Shown: positions 1 to 6,702, counted from the stretch's first letter. The stretch: 8,592 bases of DNA from an uncultured Ruminococcus sp. (GCA_937898375.1 CALEJX010000198.1:1-8592); one strand, 5' to 3'. Translations and numbers: made by a program. The notes: generated by a model not told the origin, from the letters alone.

Positions 1-619
1 TGTTCTCGCCGTCTGTTATCTTCACAAGGGTGGAATAGTTATTGAGATTGTCATAGTCATTTTTCGGAGTAAAAAGCTCCACCTTACAGCTTCCAAGTTC
101 AAATTCCATAGGCTTTGCCTGTGTTATCTTTAAGCCTTTTGCTTTTATGCTTTTGAGCATTTTCTCGTATATCGTTGTGGTAGGCGTCATGTCAGCCTTG
201 ACTTTCGGCATAATGAACTTATCCACTTGAAACTGGTCTATTATCTCGCTCATTTCGCCGATATGATCGGCGTGAGGGTGGGTGGCAATGAGATATTTTA
301 ACTCTGTCACGCCCTGCTTTTCAAGATATTTTTCTATTTTATTGCTGTCATCTTTGTCGCCGCTGTCAATGAGCATAGCCTCGCCTTGTGATATCACAAG
401 AGTGCTGTCCCCCTGACCAACGTCGATAAAATGCACCTCTGTCTGAGCGTGTTCCGCAGGCTTGTCCTCAACGCCTGCCTTGATAAGCAGGCTGTCGAAA
501 GAAACTAACCCTGTCAGGTCAAGCACTGTAAAAAGCAGCACCACAAAGACAGCTATGAGCGTTACCGCCTTTTTGAGCGGCGCTGTCGAATTATTCTTTT
601 TCACAGACCTGCCTGCCAT
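1..619 (-). CDS. ComEC/Rec2-like metallo-beta-lactamase-fold protein, N-terminal part (3' end outside window)
   Basis: The reading frame starts at an ATG at 619 and runs off the left edge, giving 206 visible residues. It begins with a short basic stretch, then one hydrophobic segment at about residues 18-36, which suggests a membrane anchor or uncleaved signal with the rest outside the cell. The MBL fold follows: FIDVGQGDS at 64-72, then LIDSG near 83-87, then the metal-binding motif THPHADHIG at 113-121 (H114, H116, D118, H119). The FIDVGQGDS opening is typical of the hydrolase domain of ComEC/Rec2, but the multi-membrane competence channel that precedes it in true ComEC is absent. This is therefore the stand-alone family, whose substrate is generally unknown. 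An AAAGGA site at 625-630 lies five bases before the ATG. The start is 20 bases after the ftsK stop, so co-transcription with ftsK is likely. The family call is firm. A role in DNA uptake or nucleic-acid cleavage would be speculation. Confidence 0.88.
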   Translation of the reverse strand, partial: MAGRSVKKNNSTAPLKKAVTLIAVFVVLLFTVLDLTGLVSFDSLLIKAGVEDKPAEHAQTEVHFIDVGQGDSTLVISQGEAMLIDSGDKDDSNKIEKYLEKQGVTELKYLIATHPHADHIGEMSEIIDQFQVDKFIMPKVKADMTPTTTIYEKMLKSIKAKGLKITQAKPMEFELGSCKVELFTPKNDYDNLNNYSTLVKITDGEN

Positions 620-639
620 GTTATTCCTTTCCGCCTGAG

Positions 640-3231
640 CTATCTTCTTGCCTGCATTTCAGCCCATTCTTCTTTTGTTATGTTTATCTTTCGTGCCTTA
701 GAGCCTTCCTGCGGCCCTATTATGCCCATTTCCTCTATCTCGTCCATGATTCGGGCGGCTCTAGGGAAACCGAGCTTTAATTTTCTCTGCAAAAACGCAG
801 TGGAAGCATTGTTTGTCTGCACGATTATGGATATTGCTTGATTAACGAGATCGTCATCAGGGTTTACGGAAACATTGTCCCCGCCTGATGAACCGCTATC
901 CTTTGGCTGTGGAGTATTCTCCTCCACCTCTGCGATAACTTCATCGCTGTATTCTGCGGTATGCTCATTTTTAAGGAAATTTACAACTTCTCTTATCTCA
1001 GAAGTCGCCGCATAGCCGCTCTGCATTCTTATAGGCTTTTTTACGCCAACAGGCTTATAAAGTAGGTCGCCGTTTCCGAGAAGCTTCTCTGCACCGCTTT
1101 CATCAAGAATAACTCGTGAGTCAACGTTGCTTGATACGCTAAGGGAAACTCTTGACGGGATATTTGACTTGATAAGTCCCGTGAGCACGTCCGCTCTAGG
1201 TGACTGCGTTGCGATTATCATGTGTATTCCTGCCGCACGGGCGAGCTGTGCAAGTCTCAAAACTGAGTCCTCCACTTCGCTTCTTGCAGCCATCATAAGG
1301 TCGGCAAACTCGTCAACCACAATGACTATCTGCGGCAGCAGGTCGATCTTTGTACGAACCTCGTCCTGCTCCTCGGCAGGCTTGTTGCGTTCTTCCATTA
1401 CCATATCGTTGAATTCCTGCAAATTCTTGACGTTGTTCGCCTCAAACATAAGATAACGCTTGTTCATTTCATTTACCGCCCAACCAAGCGCACCAGCCGC
1501 CTTTAAAGGCTCGGTAACAACAGGGATAAGCAGATGCGGTATCTTATTATAAATTGGAAATTCAACTTTCTTAGGGTCGATAAGGATAAGCTTCACTTCG
1601 TCAGGCGACGCATGGTAAAGTATAGAAAGTATGATAGAGTTTGTAAAAACAGATTTACCTGAACCTGTAGTACCTGCAACGAGCATATGTGGCATTTTGG
1701 CGATATCGCCAATAATGATATTGCCCTCGATATCCTTGCCCACCGCAAAGGTAAGCTTGCCCTTTGCCTTTCTGTACTCCTCGCTGTCGATAAGCTCACG
1801 GAGTGAAACTGTATCTCTGTGGTCGTTCGGCACTTCTATGCCTATACACGCCTTGCCCGGCACAGGGGCTTCGATACGAACGCTCATTGCCGCAAGATTA
1901 AGTGCGATATCGTCCGCAAGACCTGTTATCTTCGACACTCTTACGCCTGCCGCAGGCTGTAGCTCATATCTCGTAACAGACGGACCTCTGTGTATGCCCA
2001 CAATTCTTGTTTTAGCGCCATATGTTTCCAGCGTTTCCACAAGCTTTGCAGATTTCTCTTGAATTTCCTGCTGAACGATATCGGAAGCCACAGGATTTTT
2101 CGCATATTTGAGAATATCCACAGGGGGATAAACATAAGCCGATATCTTGTTGTCTTTCTCAAAGAACGTTGTCTGACCGTTCTTCTCAACATTCACTACA
2201 GACGGCTTCACAGGCTCGTCCTTGGACTTTTTATTTTCTCTGCTGTCGCCTATAGCGTTCTCTATTATCTTTTTAAGCTCCTCGTTATCGGTGGTCTTAG
2301 CCGTTTCTTCAAGCTTCTCATGAGTTATCACAGGTGCTTTCACAGGGTGAACAGGCATATCGATCTTTGAAGCGTCCACCTTGTCGGTGGCTTCTTCCTC
2401 CTCTGCAACAGGCACAAAGGCTTCTGCCGCAGTGTCAGGGTCGTCATCAGGATAGAACTTTGCAATATCTACTCTGCCGTTACGCCTTGGCTCTTTCTTC
2501 TCTCTTGGAGGTCTCGGTGGCTGAGCCGCACGCTCGATACGCTCCTCGTTCACCGCTTCATAGCTCTTTACAAAAGGCTTTGAAACCGCCTTTAGAAGCT
2601 GCGGAAGCGTAACATTAGTAAGAAGCATTATAAAAGTGAACGCCACAAGCACGATAACGATACCTGCGCCCACTCTCTTGAAAAGCGCAAGCAAAGGCCA
2701 GCCAAGCAAGGCGCTTGCAAGTCCGCCGCCACGGAGCTGTTTTCCGTCATTGAAAAGTCCTACCAGTTTGAGCCAGAATGAACTTCCGTCCACAGAACCG
2801 ACTTGGATTATCTGAGCCATGCCGCTTATAAGAAGCATAAGAACGCTTCCCTCCACCACTTTCGCTATGACCTTGTTGTGGGTCACATCTGAAGCTATCA
2901 TAAGTGCAACGTAGATTATCATAGGCGCAAACAGAAAAACCGTCACGCCGAAAAATCCTCTGTTCAGCTCATGGAGCCATTTCCACAAACCGTCGCCCTC
3001 AACGAACGTGATAAGCAGTTCAAGTATGCCGAAAAAGAAAAGTATGTAAGACCAGAAGCGTCTGTTCTCTCTTTCTCTGACAGCCGTCATAGAATTTGAC
3101 TGTGCAGGCTTGCTCTGAGGCTTTTGCTGTTTCGTATTCTTTTTTGCAGCTTGCGCAGGCTTTTGTGCGGGCTTTTTCTTTGCCGCTGTCTGCTTTGGTG
3201 CAGGCTTTGAGCCTTTCTTTTGAGCTGCCAT
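640..3231 (-). CDS. ftsK: DNA translocase FtsK/SpoIIIE
   Basis: This is a complete 863-residue hexameric ATPase that pumps double-stranded DNA at the division septum during chromosome segregation. Residues 1-47 are a low-complexity tail rich in Lys, Ala, Pro and Gln. Four or five membrane segments follow at about 58-78, 92-113, 121-142, 169-184 and 187-207. An acidic and proline-rich linker runs to about 365. The motor has its alpha region at about 370-500, Walker A GTTGSGKS at 520-527, and Walker B IVIVVDEFADL at 635-645 with D640 and E641. A winged-helix gamma domain at about 792-850 would read KOPS/SRS-type orienting sequences. The length fits Gram-positive members. The post-Walker B stretch reads ATQSPRADVLTG where many homologues have ATQRPSVDVITG. 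The start is the first ATG of the frame; a GAAAGGA site lies 13-14 bases upstream, which is rather far. M48 has no visible ribosome site. In Bacillus the homologue SpoIIIE sits beside tepA and ylzJ. Here uppP lies between. Confidence 0.97.
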   Translation of the reverse strand: MAAQKKGSKPAPKQTAAKKKPAQKPAQAAKKNTKQQKPQSKPAQSNSMTAVRERENRRFWSYILFFFGILELLITFVEGDGLWKWLHELNRGFFGVTVFLFAPMIIYVALMIASDVTHNKVIAKVVEGSVLMLLISGMAQIIQVGSVDGSSFWLKLVGLFNDGKQLRGGGLASALLGWPLLALFKRVGAGIVIVLVAFTFIMLLTNVTLPQLLKAVSKPFVKSYEAVNEERIERAAQPPRPPREKKEPRRNGRVDIAKFYPDDDPDTAAEAFVPVAEEEEATDKVDASKIDMPVHPVKAPVITHEKLEETAKTTDNEELKKIIENAIGDSRENKKSKDEPVKPSVVNVEKNGQTTFFEKDNKISAYVYPPVDILKYAKNPVASDIVQQEIQEKSAKLVETLETYGAKTRIVGIHRGPSVTRYELQPAAGVRVSKITGLADDIALNLAAMSVRIEAPVPGKACIGIEVPNDHRDTVSLRELIDSEEYRKAKGKLTFAVGKDIEGNIIIGDIAKMPHMLVAGTTGSGKSVFTNSIILSILYHASPDEVKLILIDPKKVEFPIYNKIPHLLIPVVTEPLKAAGALGWAVNEMNKRYLMFEANNVKNLQEFNDMVMEERNKPAEEQDEVRTKIDLLPQIVIVVDEFADLMMAARSEVEDSVLRLAQLARAAGIHMIIATQSPRADVLTGLIKSNIPSRVSLSVSSNVDSRVILDESGAEKLLGNGDLLYKPVGVKKPIRMQSGYAATSEIREVVNFLKNEHTAEYSDEVIAEVEENTPQPKDSGSSGGDNVSVNPDDDLVNQAISIIVQTNNASTAFLQRKLKLGFPRAARIMDEIEEMGIIGPQEGSKARKINITKEEWAEMQARR

Positions 3232-3272
3232 TTATTTTACCATTCCTTTCGGTATTTGTCTTATTTAAGCAA

Positions 3273-3299
3273 ATAAAGGCAAAATGTAATTGCCTTTAT
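3273..3299 (-). other. Perfect 10-bp hairpin in the ftsK leader
   Basis: On the minus strand ATAAAGGCAA pairs perfectly with TTGCCTTTAT around a 7-base loop. It lies after the uppP terminator and 41 bases before the ftsK start. Only a short, broken T tract follows. It could be a second terminator for uppP transcripts or a leader structure affecting ftsK. Pairing is certain; function is not. Confidence 0.55.
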
Positions 3300-3305
3300 A
3301 ACCCA

Positions 3306-3340
3306 CAAAAAAGCCTGAAAACAGAATTTCAAGCTTTTTC
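3306..3340 (-). terminator. Rho-independent terminator after uppP
   Basis: Read on the minus strand, AAAAAGCTTGAAA pairs with TTTCAGGCTTTTT (13 pairs, one G-U) around a six-base loop and ends in a run of six T. It begins about 26 bases after the uppP stop. The stem is AT-rich, so termination may be leaky, which would let ftsK be partly read from the tepA promoter. No convincing promoter was found between this hairpin and ftsK. Confidence 0.72.
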
Positions 3341-3365
3341 ACAGAAACTGTATTATCTTATGTCA

Positions 3366-4232
3366 TTACTTTGCAAAGGATATAGGGTGACCCATGCACA
3401 TCTCGATAAATGAGATAACAAGGACTATAACGCCAAGCACAAGGGTATAATAAGCAAACACCTTGAACTTATCCGTTTTAACGAGCCAGCTTACAAGCTT
3501 TATTGCACAAAGTCCCACAAATGCTGCGACCACAAAGCCTACTGCACAGCTTACCCAATCTATATCCGCATTAGTTGAAACTGCGTCCTTGACTTCAAGC
3601 AGGCAACTCATAAGTATAACAGGTATGCCCAGAATGAAAGAATACTTTACAGATGTTTCTCTGGTCATGCCTGAGAAAAGTCCTGCTGAGATAGTCGAGC
3701 CCGATCTTGAAACGCCCGGCAGGAGCGCAACTCCCTGAAAAAGACCAACTGTTATTGCGTCCTTATAGGTTATGTTGCCCTGAGTTTTCTTGCCTTTCAC
3801 ACAGCGGTCTGACATGAATAGTATCGCTGCCGTGTAAAGGAAGCAAAGTCCCTCGGCAAATATGCTTGAGTCCTCAGCAATGCCCTCAAACCAGCCCTTG
3901 AACGGCAGAAACGGCACAAGGCAGAAGCAGGAAACTATTATCATAACTACCATACGCCTTGGAGGGTTCATTTTTTTAAGAGTGAACTTGCCTGTGAAAA
4001 TATCCTTTATCATAACGCCAAGTTCTTTTATCATATCCCATATGGTCTTTCTGAAAGCCACAAAGACCGCCACAAGGGTGCCGAGGTGAAGTATCGCCGA
4101 GAAAAACAGCGCACCGTCACCGCTGTTTCCTGTAAAATGCTGATACAGTGAAAGATGTCCTGAGCTTGAAACTGGAAGAAACTCCGTCAAGCCCTGAATT
4201 ATAGCCTGAAAAATCGCATTGATGATTCCCAT
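3366..4232 (-). CDS. uppP: Undecaprenyl-diphosphate phosphatase UppP (BacA)
   Basis: This 288-residue integral membrane protein removes a phosphate from undecaprenyl pyrophosphate, recycling the lipid carrier for peptidoglycan and other wall polymers. Extra copies give bacitracin tolerance in many bacteria. Both family signatures are present. QGLTEFLPVSSSGHL at 13-27 carries the (E/Q)xxxE motif as Q13 and E17, with H26. PGVSRSGST at 172-180 matches PGxSRSxxT with R176. Several hydrophobic segments are visible, for example about 43-60, 94-110, 129-141, 196-212, 228-250 and 259-276. Length is usual for the family. The start has a GGAGGA site at 4238-4243, five bases ahead. The gene lies 26 bases after the small ORF that overlaps tepA, so all three are probably co-transcribed from the tepA promoter. 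A terminator follows the stop. Confidence 0.97.
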   Translation of the reverse strand: MGIINAIFQAIIQGLTEFLPVSSSGHLSLYQHFTGNSGDGALFFSAILHLGTLVAVFVAFRKTIWDMIKELGVMIKDIFTGKFTLKKMNPPRRMVVMIIVSCFCLVPFLPFKGWFEGIAEDSSIFAEGLCFLYTAAILFMSDRCVKGKKTQGNITYKDAITVGLFQGVALLPGVSRSGSTISAGLFSGMTRETSVKYSFILGIPVILMSCLLEVKDAVSTNADIDWVSCAVGFVVAAFVGLCAIKLVSWLVKTDKFKVFAYYTLVLGVIVLVISFIEMCMGHPISFAK

Positions 4233-4258
4233 TGCTGTCCTCCGAAATTCTGTTTTTG

Positions 4259-4393
4259 TCAGAGATAAAATCCGTCACGGCTGAGATAATGTGCAGGATC
4301 AGTGTCCGCAACAGTATCTTCGCTTTCAAACTCTTCTCCGATATCTATGTCAGTCCTGAATACGTCATAAAGGTCGATTATCGTCTGAAACAT
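4259..4393 (-). CDS. Small acidic protein, 44 aa, possible reduced YlzJ-like protein
   Basis: An ATG at 4393 opens a 44-codon frame ending at TGA 4259-4261. It overlaps the last 29 bases of tepA in another frame and stops 26 bases before uppP. An AAGGAG site at 4404-4409 lies ten bases ahead, and a TAG upstream leaves this ATG as the natural start. The product begins MFQTIIDLYDVF and ends DTDPAHYLSRDGFYL. It has twelve Asp/Glu against two Arg, and no membrane segment. In Bacillus and relatives ylzJ sits directly after tepA and encodes a small protein of about 70 residues. From memory, those proteins start with a similar TIVPLEDVF-like stretch and end with a DPxxYLxPxY-like stretch. The present protein would match the ends and lack the middle. 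Position, ribosome site and these ends support a real gene; the YlzJ assignment is inference and the function is unknown. Confidence 0.7.
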   Translation of the reverse strand: MFQTIIDLYDVFRTDIDIGEEFESEDTVADTDPAHYLSRDGFYL

Positions 4394-5099
4394 TTTCAGC
4401 TTTCTCCTTTTCAGAACTGTTTTCTATCATATCATAAAGGCAGTCTATCGCCTCAGAAAGCCCTCCGAGCCTGTCGATAAGCCCCTCTTTTACAGCCTGC
4501 TCCCCGTCGATAACAGAGCCGACGTCCATAACAAGCTCGCCCGTTGACATCATAAGCTCACGAAAACGCTCAGGCTTTATGGCTGAATTATCGCACACAA
4601 AGCGGACTATCCTCTCCTGCATTTTGTCAAAATAGGAAAGCGTCTGGGGTACTCCCAGCACAAGTCCATTCATTCTAACAGGGTGTATCGTCATTGTGGC
4701 GCTCGGCACGATAAAAGACTTTTTCGCACACACCGCCAGCGGCACTCCTATAGAGTGACCTCCGCCCACCACCATTGACACAGTAGGCGTTTTCATGCTT
4801 GCAATAAGCTCTGCAATGGCAAGTCCTGCTTCCACATCTCCGCCCACAGTGTTGAGGATTATCACAAGCCCCTCTATGCTCCTATCCTGTTCGATAGCCA
4901 CAAGGGCAGGTATGATATGTTCATACTTTGTGGTCTTGTTTTGTGCAGGCAAAATATAATGCCCCTCCACCTGACCGATAATGTTCAGACAGTGTATAAC
5001 GTGCTTTGCGTCGGGCATTGTAACAGAACCCATTTCCTTTATCTGTTTCATATTCTCGGCAAGCTTTTCGCTCTCGGTGTTTTCTTCCTGTTCAGACAC
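4365..5099 (-). CDS. tepA: ClpP-like serine peptidase TepA (YmfB family)
   Basis: This 244-residue protein has the ClpP/crotonase fold. The core closely follows B. subtilis TepA (translocation-enhancing protein, YmfB): QNKTTKYEHIIP at 53-64, ILNTVGGDVEAGLAIAE at 81-97, GGGHSIGVPLA at 112-122 and ATMTIHPVRMNGLVLGVPQT at 134-153. S116 and H139 are the expected catalytic Ser and His. Unlike true ClpP there is no sign that it partners a Clp ATPase, and it has a charged N-terminal extension (1-30) and an acidic C-terminal tail. Published links in Bacillus are to protein export and to sporulation or germination; its substrate here is unknown. The start is GTG at 5097-5099 with GGGAGG at 5107-5112. 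An in-frame TGA at 5118-5120 excludes earlier starts. It heads an apparent operon with the small ORF and uppP, driven by a near-consensus promoter at 5196-5224. Confidence 0.92.
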   Translation of the reverse strand: MSEQEENTESEKLAENMKQIKEMGSVTMPDAKHVIHCLNIIGQVEGHYILPAQNKTTKYEHIIPALVAIEQDRSIEGLVIILNTVGGDVEAGLAIAELIASMKTPTVSMVVGGGHSIGVPLAVCAKKSFIVPSATMTIHPVRMNGLVLGVPQTLSYFDKMQERIVRFVCDNSAIKPERFRELMMSTGELVMDVGSVIDGEQAVKEGLIDRLGGLSEAIDCLYDMIENSSEKEKAENVSDDNRPL

Positions 5100-5106
5100 A
5101 CAGATA

Positions 5107-5112
5107 CCTCCC
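5107..5112 (-). promoter_or_regulatory. Ribosome binding site deciding the GTG start of tepA
   Basis: GGGAGG on the minus strand lies seven bases before the in-frame GTG at 5099. A second GTG at 5099-5101 overlaps it in another frame and leads only to a short unrelated peptide. The frame of the TepA homology decides between them. Confidence 0.8.
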
Positions 5113-5195
5113 GTTTTTCATCTATGACTTTCGTCACAAGAGAAGTATTTGCAGTGTTCATTAAAATTATGCAGGAAAACCGCCACACCTTTAAT

Positions 5196-5224
5196 ATAAT
5201 AGCACAAATGCGCCCTATTGTCAA
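5196..5224 (-). promoter_or_regulatory. Sigma-A-type promoter of the tepA operon
   Basis: On the minus strand TTGACA (5219-5224) and TATTAT (5196-5201) are separated by exactly 17 bases. The -35 box is perfect and the -10 box matches five of six. Transcription should start near 5189, giving a leader of about 90 bases before the tepA GTG. The leader contains a small TGAC-GAAA-GTCA hairpin at 5125-5136 and no obvious known riboswitch. Confidence 0.88.
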
Positions 5225-5240
5225 CAACTTGTAAGATCTG

Positions 5241-5280
5241 AAAAACCCGATTTTGCAGGAAATTTACTCTATCCTGCAAA
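5241..5280 (-). terminator. Terminator after the lipoprotein gene
   Basis: The minus strand carries TTTGCAGGA (5272-5280) paired perfectly with TCCTGCAAA (5252-5260) over an 11-base loop. A T5 run comes six bases later at 5241-5245. It begins 15 bases after the lipoprotein stop and ends just before the tepA promoter, so the two are separate transcription units. The gap between stem and T tract makes it a modest rather than strong terminator. Confidence 0.68.
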
Positions 5281-5295
5281 TTATTTATAAAAAGT

Positions 5296-6420
5296 TCAAC
5301 TCTGTTTTTGATACTCTTCCGCAAGCACCTGCTCAGACCAAAGTATAAGATCTGCGAAATCTTCCTTGTCAAGATAGGAGAAATATTTGTTCACAGGCTC
5401 GCCCTCAGCGGTTTCTATGGTGTCTGTCAGGCAGTAGCCGTCCGAAGAGATAGTTATCTCTGTTTTTGTGTCCTCTTTAAGTCCTAGCGTTATCTGTATA
5501 AAGTCAAGCCCTGGATCTTTGGACGGAGCTGTTCTGTATGAAGCGTTGCCGAAGCTGTCTATCATTTTCACAAGCTCGGTGTAATCATCATGATCGGCAA
5601 GATAACACTCGCCGTATTCGCCGCCGACTTTTACGCAGACTTTTGCATATGCGCCCTCGTAGATATCGTAATTATAAAAATCATCAAAGCAAGCGTAGTA
5701 TATTCCGCCATTCTTTGTAAGCTTGTAATAGCCTTTATATGCCTTATTTGTTGCAATGCTGTCGGCTGATATCTCCTCGACAGAATCCCACTTATCTGAG
5801 CCGTCTGCGGACACAATATTTTTGCCGTCTGGGAGAGTCAGCGTATAAACAGTGTTAGTGCTGCTGTCATCAGCCTGCGTCTGATATGTATAAACGTTGT
5901 CAGCGAAAAATTTCTTATGCTCATAGTCGCTTAAATTCCCGTCGCTGTCATATTTCATGTACTGCATTGGAGCGTTGCGCTCTTTATCATAGGAAAGCTG
6001 CAAAATGCCGTTGCTCACCACTGTTATCTCTGTATACTCATCGGCTTTCAACACAACCTTTCCCGACTTGTCAAGAAGTCCCACTGCTCTGCCGTCACGA
6101 TAGGTAAAGAAAAGGTCGGCGAGAAGCTGTTCGCATTTGTAGTCATCAAAAGGCTGTTCTTCAACGTCAGAAACATACTGAGCGCTGTCAAAGCTAGAAT
6201 AAAGCTTTCTTGAAAGCTCGTCAAGGCTTTTTATTTTGTTCAGAAACTCAGGAAACTTGTATTCCTTGACCTTCACGTTGCTTGGCTGGGCGGAGTCGCT
6301 TGTCTTAATCTGTGACACCGCAGAAGACTGTGAATTTTCTTTATCTTTTTCACAGCCGAACATAGAAAGCGTCAGCGTCAACGCAAGTGCAAAAGCCGCA
6401 CATTGTTTTCTTTTTGTCAT
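5296..6420 (-). CDS. Predicted lipoprotein of unknown function
   Basis: The 374-residue product starts with a basic tip and a hydrophobic core, then a lipobox-like LSMFGC with Cys at residue 23. It should be lipid-anchored on the outer face of the membrane. Residues 24-50 are a Ser/Gln/Asn/Lys linker of the type that follows such anchors. A segment at about 111-131 (RAVGLLDKSGKVVLKADEYTE) resembles one degenerate WG-type repeat unit, but no array of repeats is present. The rest is rich in Asp, Tyr and Lys and looks like a beta-rich globular extracellular domain. No catalytic motif was recognised. GAGGGG at 6427-6432 lies six bases before the ATG. The gene has its own promoter (6475-6503) and terminator, and is divergent from purA. 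The lipoprotein call is firm; no function is assigned. Confidence 0.85.
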   Translation of the reverse strand: MTKRKQCAAFALALTLTLSMFGCEKDKENSQSSAVSQIKTSDSAQPSNVKVKEYKFPEFLNKIKSLDELSRKLYSSFDSAQYVSDVEEQPFDDYKCEQLLADLFFTYRDGRAVGLLDKSGKVVLKADEYTEITVVSNGILQLSYDKERNAPMQYMKYDSDGNLSDYEHKKFFADNVYTYQTQADDSSTNTVYTLTLPDGKNIVSADGSDKWDSVEEISADSIATNKAYKGYYKLTKNGGIYYACFDDFYNYDIYEGAYAKVCVKVGGEYGECYLADHDDYTELVKMIDSFGNASYRTAPSKDPGLDFIQITLGLKEDTKTEITISSDGYCLTDTIETAEGEPVNKYFSYLDKEDFADLILWSEQVLAEEYQKQS

Positions 6421-6452
6421 CGTTATCCCCTCGTATTTTATTTTGTTATCTC

Positions 6453-6466
6453 ACGGCATGAGCCGT
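6453..6466 (-). repeat. Small GC-rich inverted repeat at the start of the lipoprotein transcript
   Basis: ACGGC and GCCGT flank a four-base spacer. The repeat lies immediately downstream of the -10 box at 6475-6480, where the transcript should begin, in otherwise AT-rich sequence. It may be an operator or a 5' mRNA hairpin. The pairing is certain, the role unknown. Confidence 0.5.
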
Positions 6467-6474
6467 TACACTAT

Positions 6475-6503
6475 ATTATAATACACAAATCTGATTTTTG
6501 CAA
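6475..6503 (-). promoter_or_regulatory. Promoter of the lipoprotein gene
   Basis: On the minus strand TTGCAA (6498-6503) and TATAAT (6475-6480) are 17 bases apart. The -10 box is perfect and the -35 box matches four of six. Transcription should start near 6468, about 48 bases before the ATG. Confidence 0.78.
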
Positions 6504-6550
6504 GATATATTAAAACTTTTTATTCTTTATCACAGCAGTATGGTAGCACG

Positions 6551-6585
6551 TTAAATGTTATAAAAGTGTTAAATGTTTAAAAGTG
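6551..6585. repeat. Tandem direct repeat upstream of the purA promoter
   Basis: TTAAATGTTATAAAAGTG (6551-6568) is followed at once by TTAAATGTTTAAAAGTG (6569-6585). The copies differ by one inserted A and a resulting shift. The second copy contains the dyad TTAAA-TG-TTTAA (6569-6580). The pair ends two bases before the purA -35 box. It could bind a regulator or act as an AT-rich UP element. It does not resemble the Bacillus PurR box as I know it. Confidence 0.75.
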
Positions 6586-6587
6586 TC

Positions 6588-6616
6588 TTTACATATAGAA
6601 TGTTTTGTGTTATAAT
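6588..6616 (+). promoter_or_regulatory. Promoter of purA
   Basis: TTTACA (6588-6593) and TATAAT (6611-6616) are separated by exactly 17 bases. The -10 box is perfect and the -35 box matches five of six. Transcription should start near 6623, leaving a leader of about 80 bases. Confidence 0.88.
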
Positions 6617-6621
6617 ATCCT

Positions 6622-6666
6622 AGTGGCAGTATTGGTATTGGTAAGAATACATAAATTTCTGCCGCT
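6622..6666 (+). other. Possible stem at the 5' end of the purA leader
   Basis: AGUGGCAG (6622-6629) can pair with CUGCCGCU (6659-6666), eight pairs with one G-U, around a 29-base loop that contains ATTGGT twice (6631-6642). It starts at the predicted transcript start. It does not match a purine riboswitch that I can recognise, and it is short, so it may only stabilise the mRNA. Confidence 0.35.
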
Positions 6667-6702
6667 AATTTTGCTGTTTTATGGCAAGGAGGATAAAATC
6701 AA

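Noticed and set aside
1631..2062. 143-codon plus-strand ORF, and other plus-strand ORFs opposite ftsK
   Set aside because: They are antisense shadows of ftsK. They have low-complexity Ser/Leu content, no ribosome site and no recognisable motif.
3232..3243. Three-codon ORF ATG-GTA-AAA-TAA ending just before the ftsK ATG
   Set aside because: Its ATG is only one or two bases from the purine-rich site, too close for initiation, and so short a frame arises often by chance.
4117..4329. 70-codon minus-strand ORF overlapping both the small ORF and the start of uppP
   Set aside because: It runs deep into uppP in another frame, lacks a ribosome site, and conflicts with the better supported 4259-4393 frame.
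5048..5161. A 37-codon minus-strand ORF (starting MNTANTSLVTKV) covering the tepA leader and its start
   Set aside because: No ribosome site precedes its ATG and it overlaps the TepA frame, which has clear homology and a strong site at the GTG. I treat it as chance.
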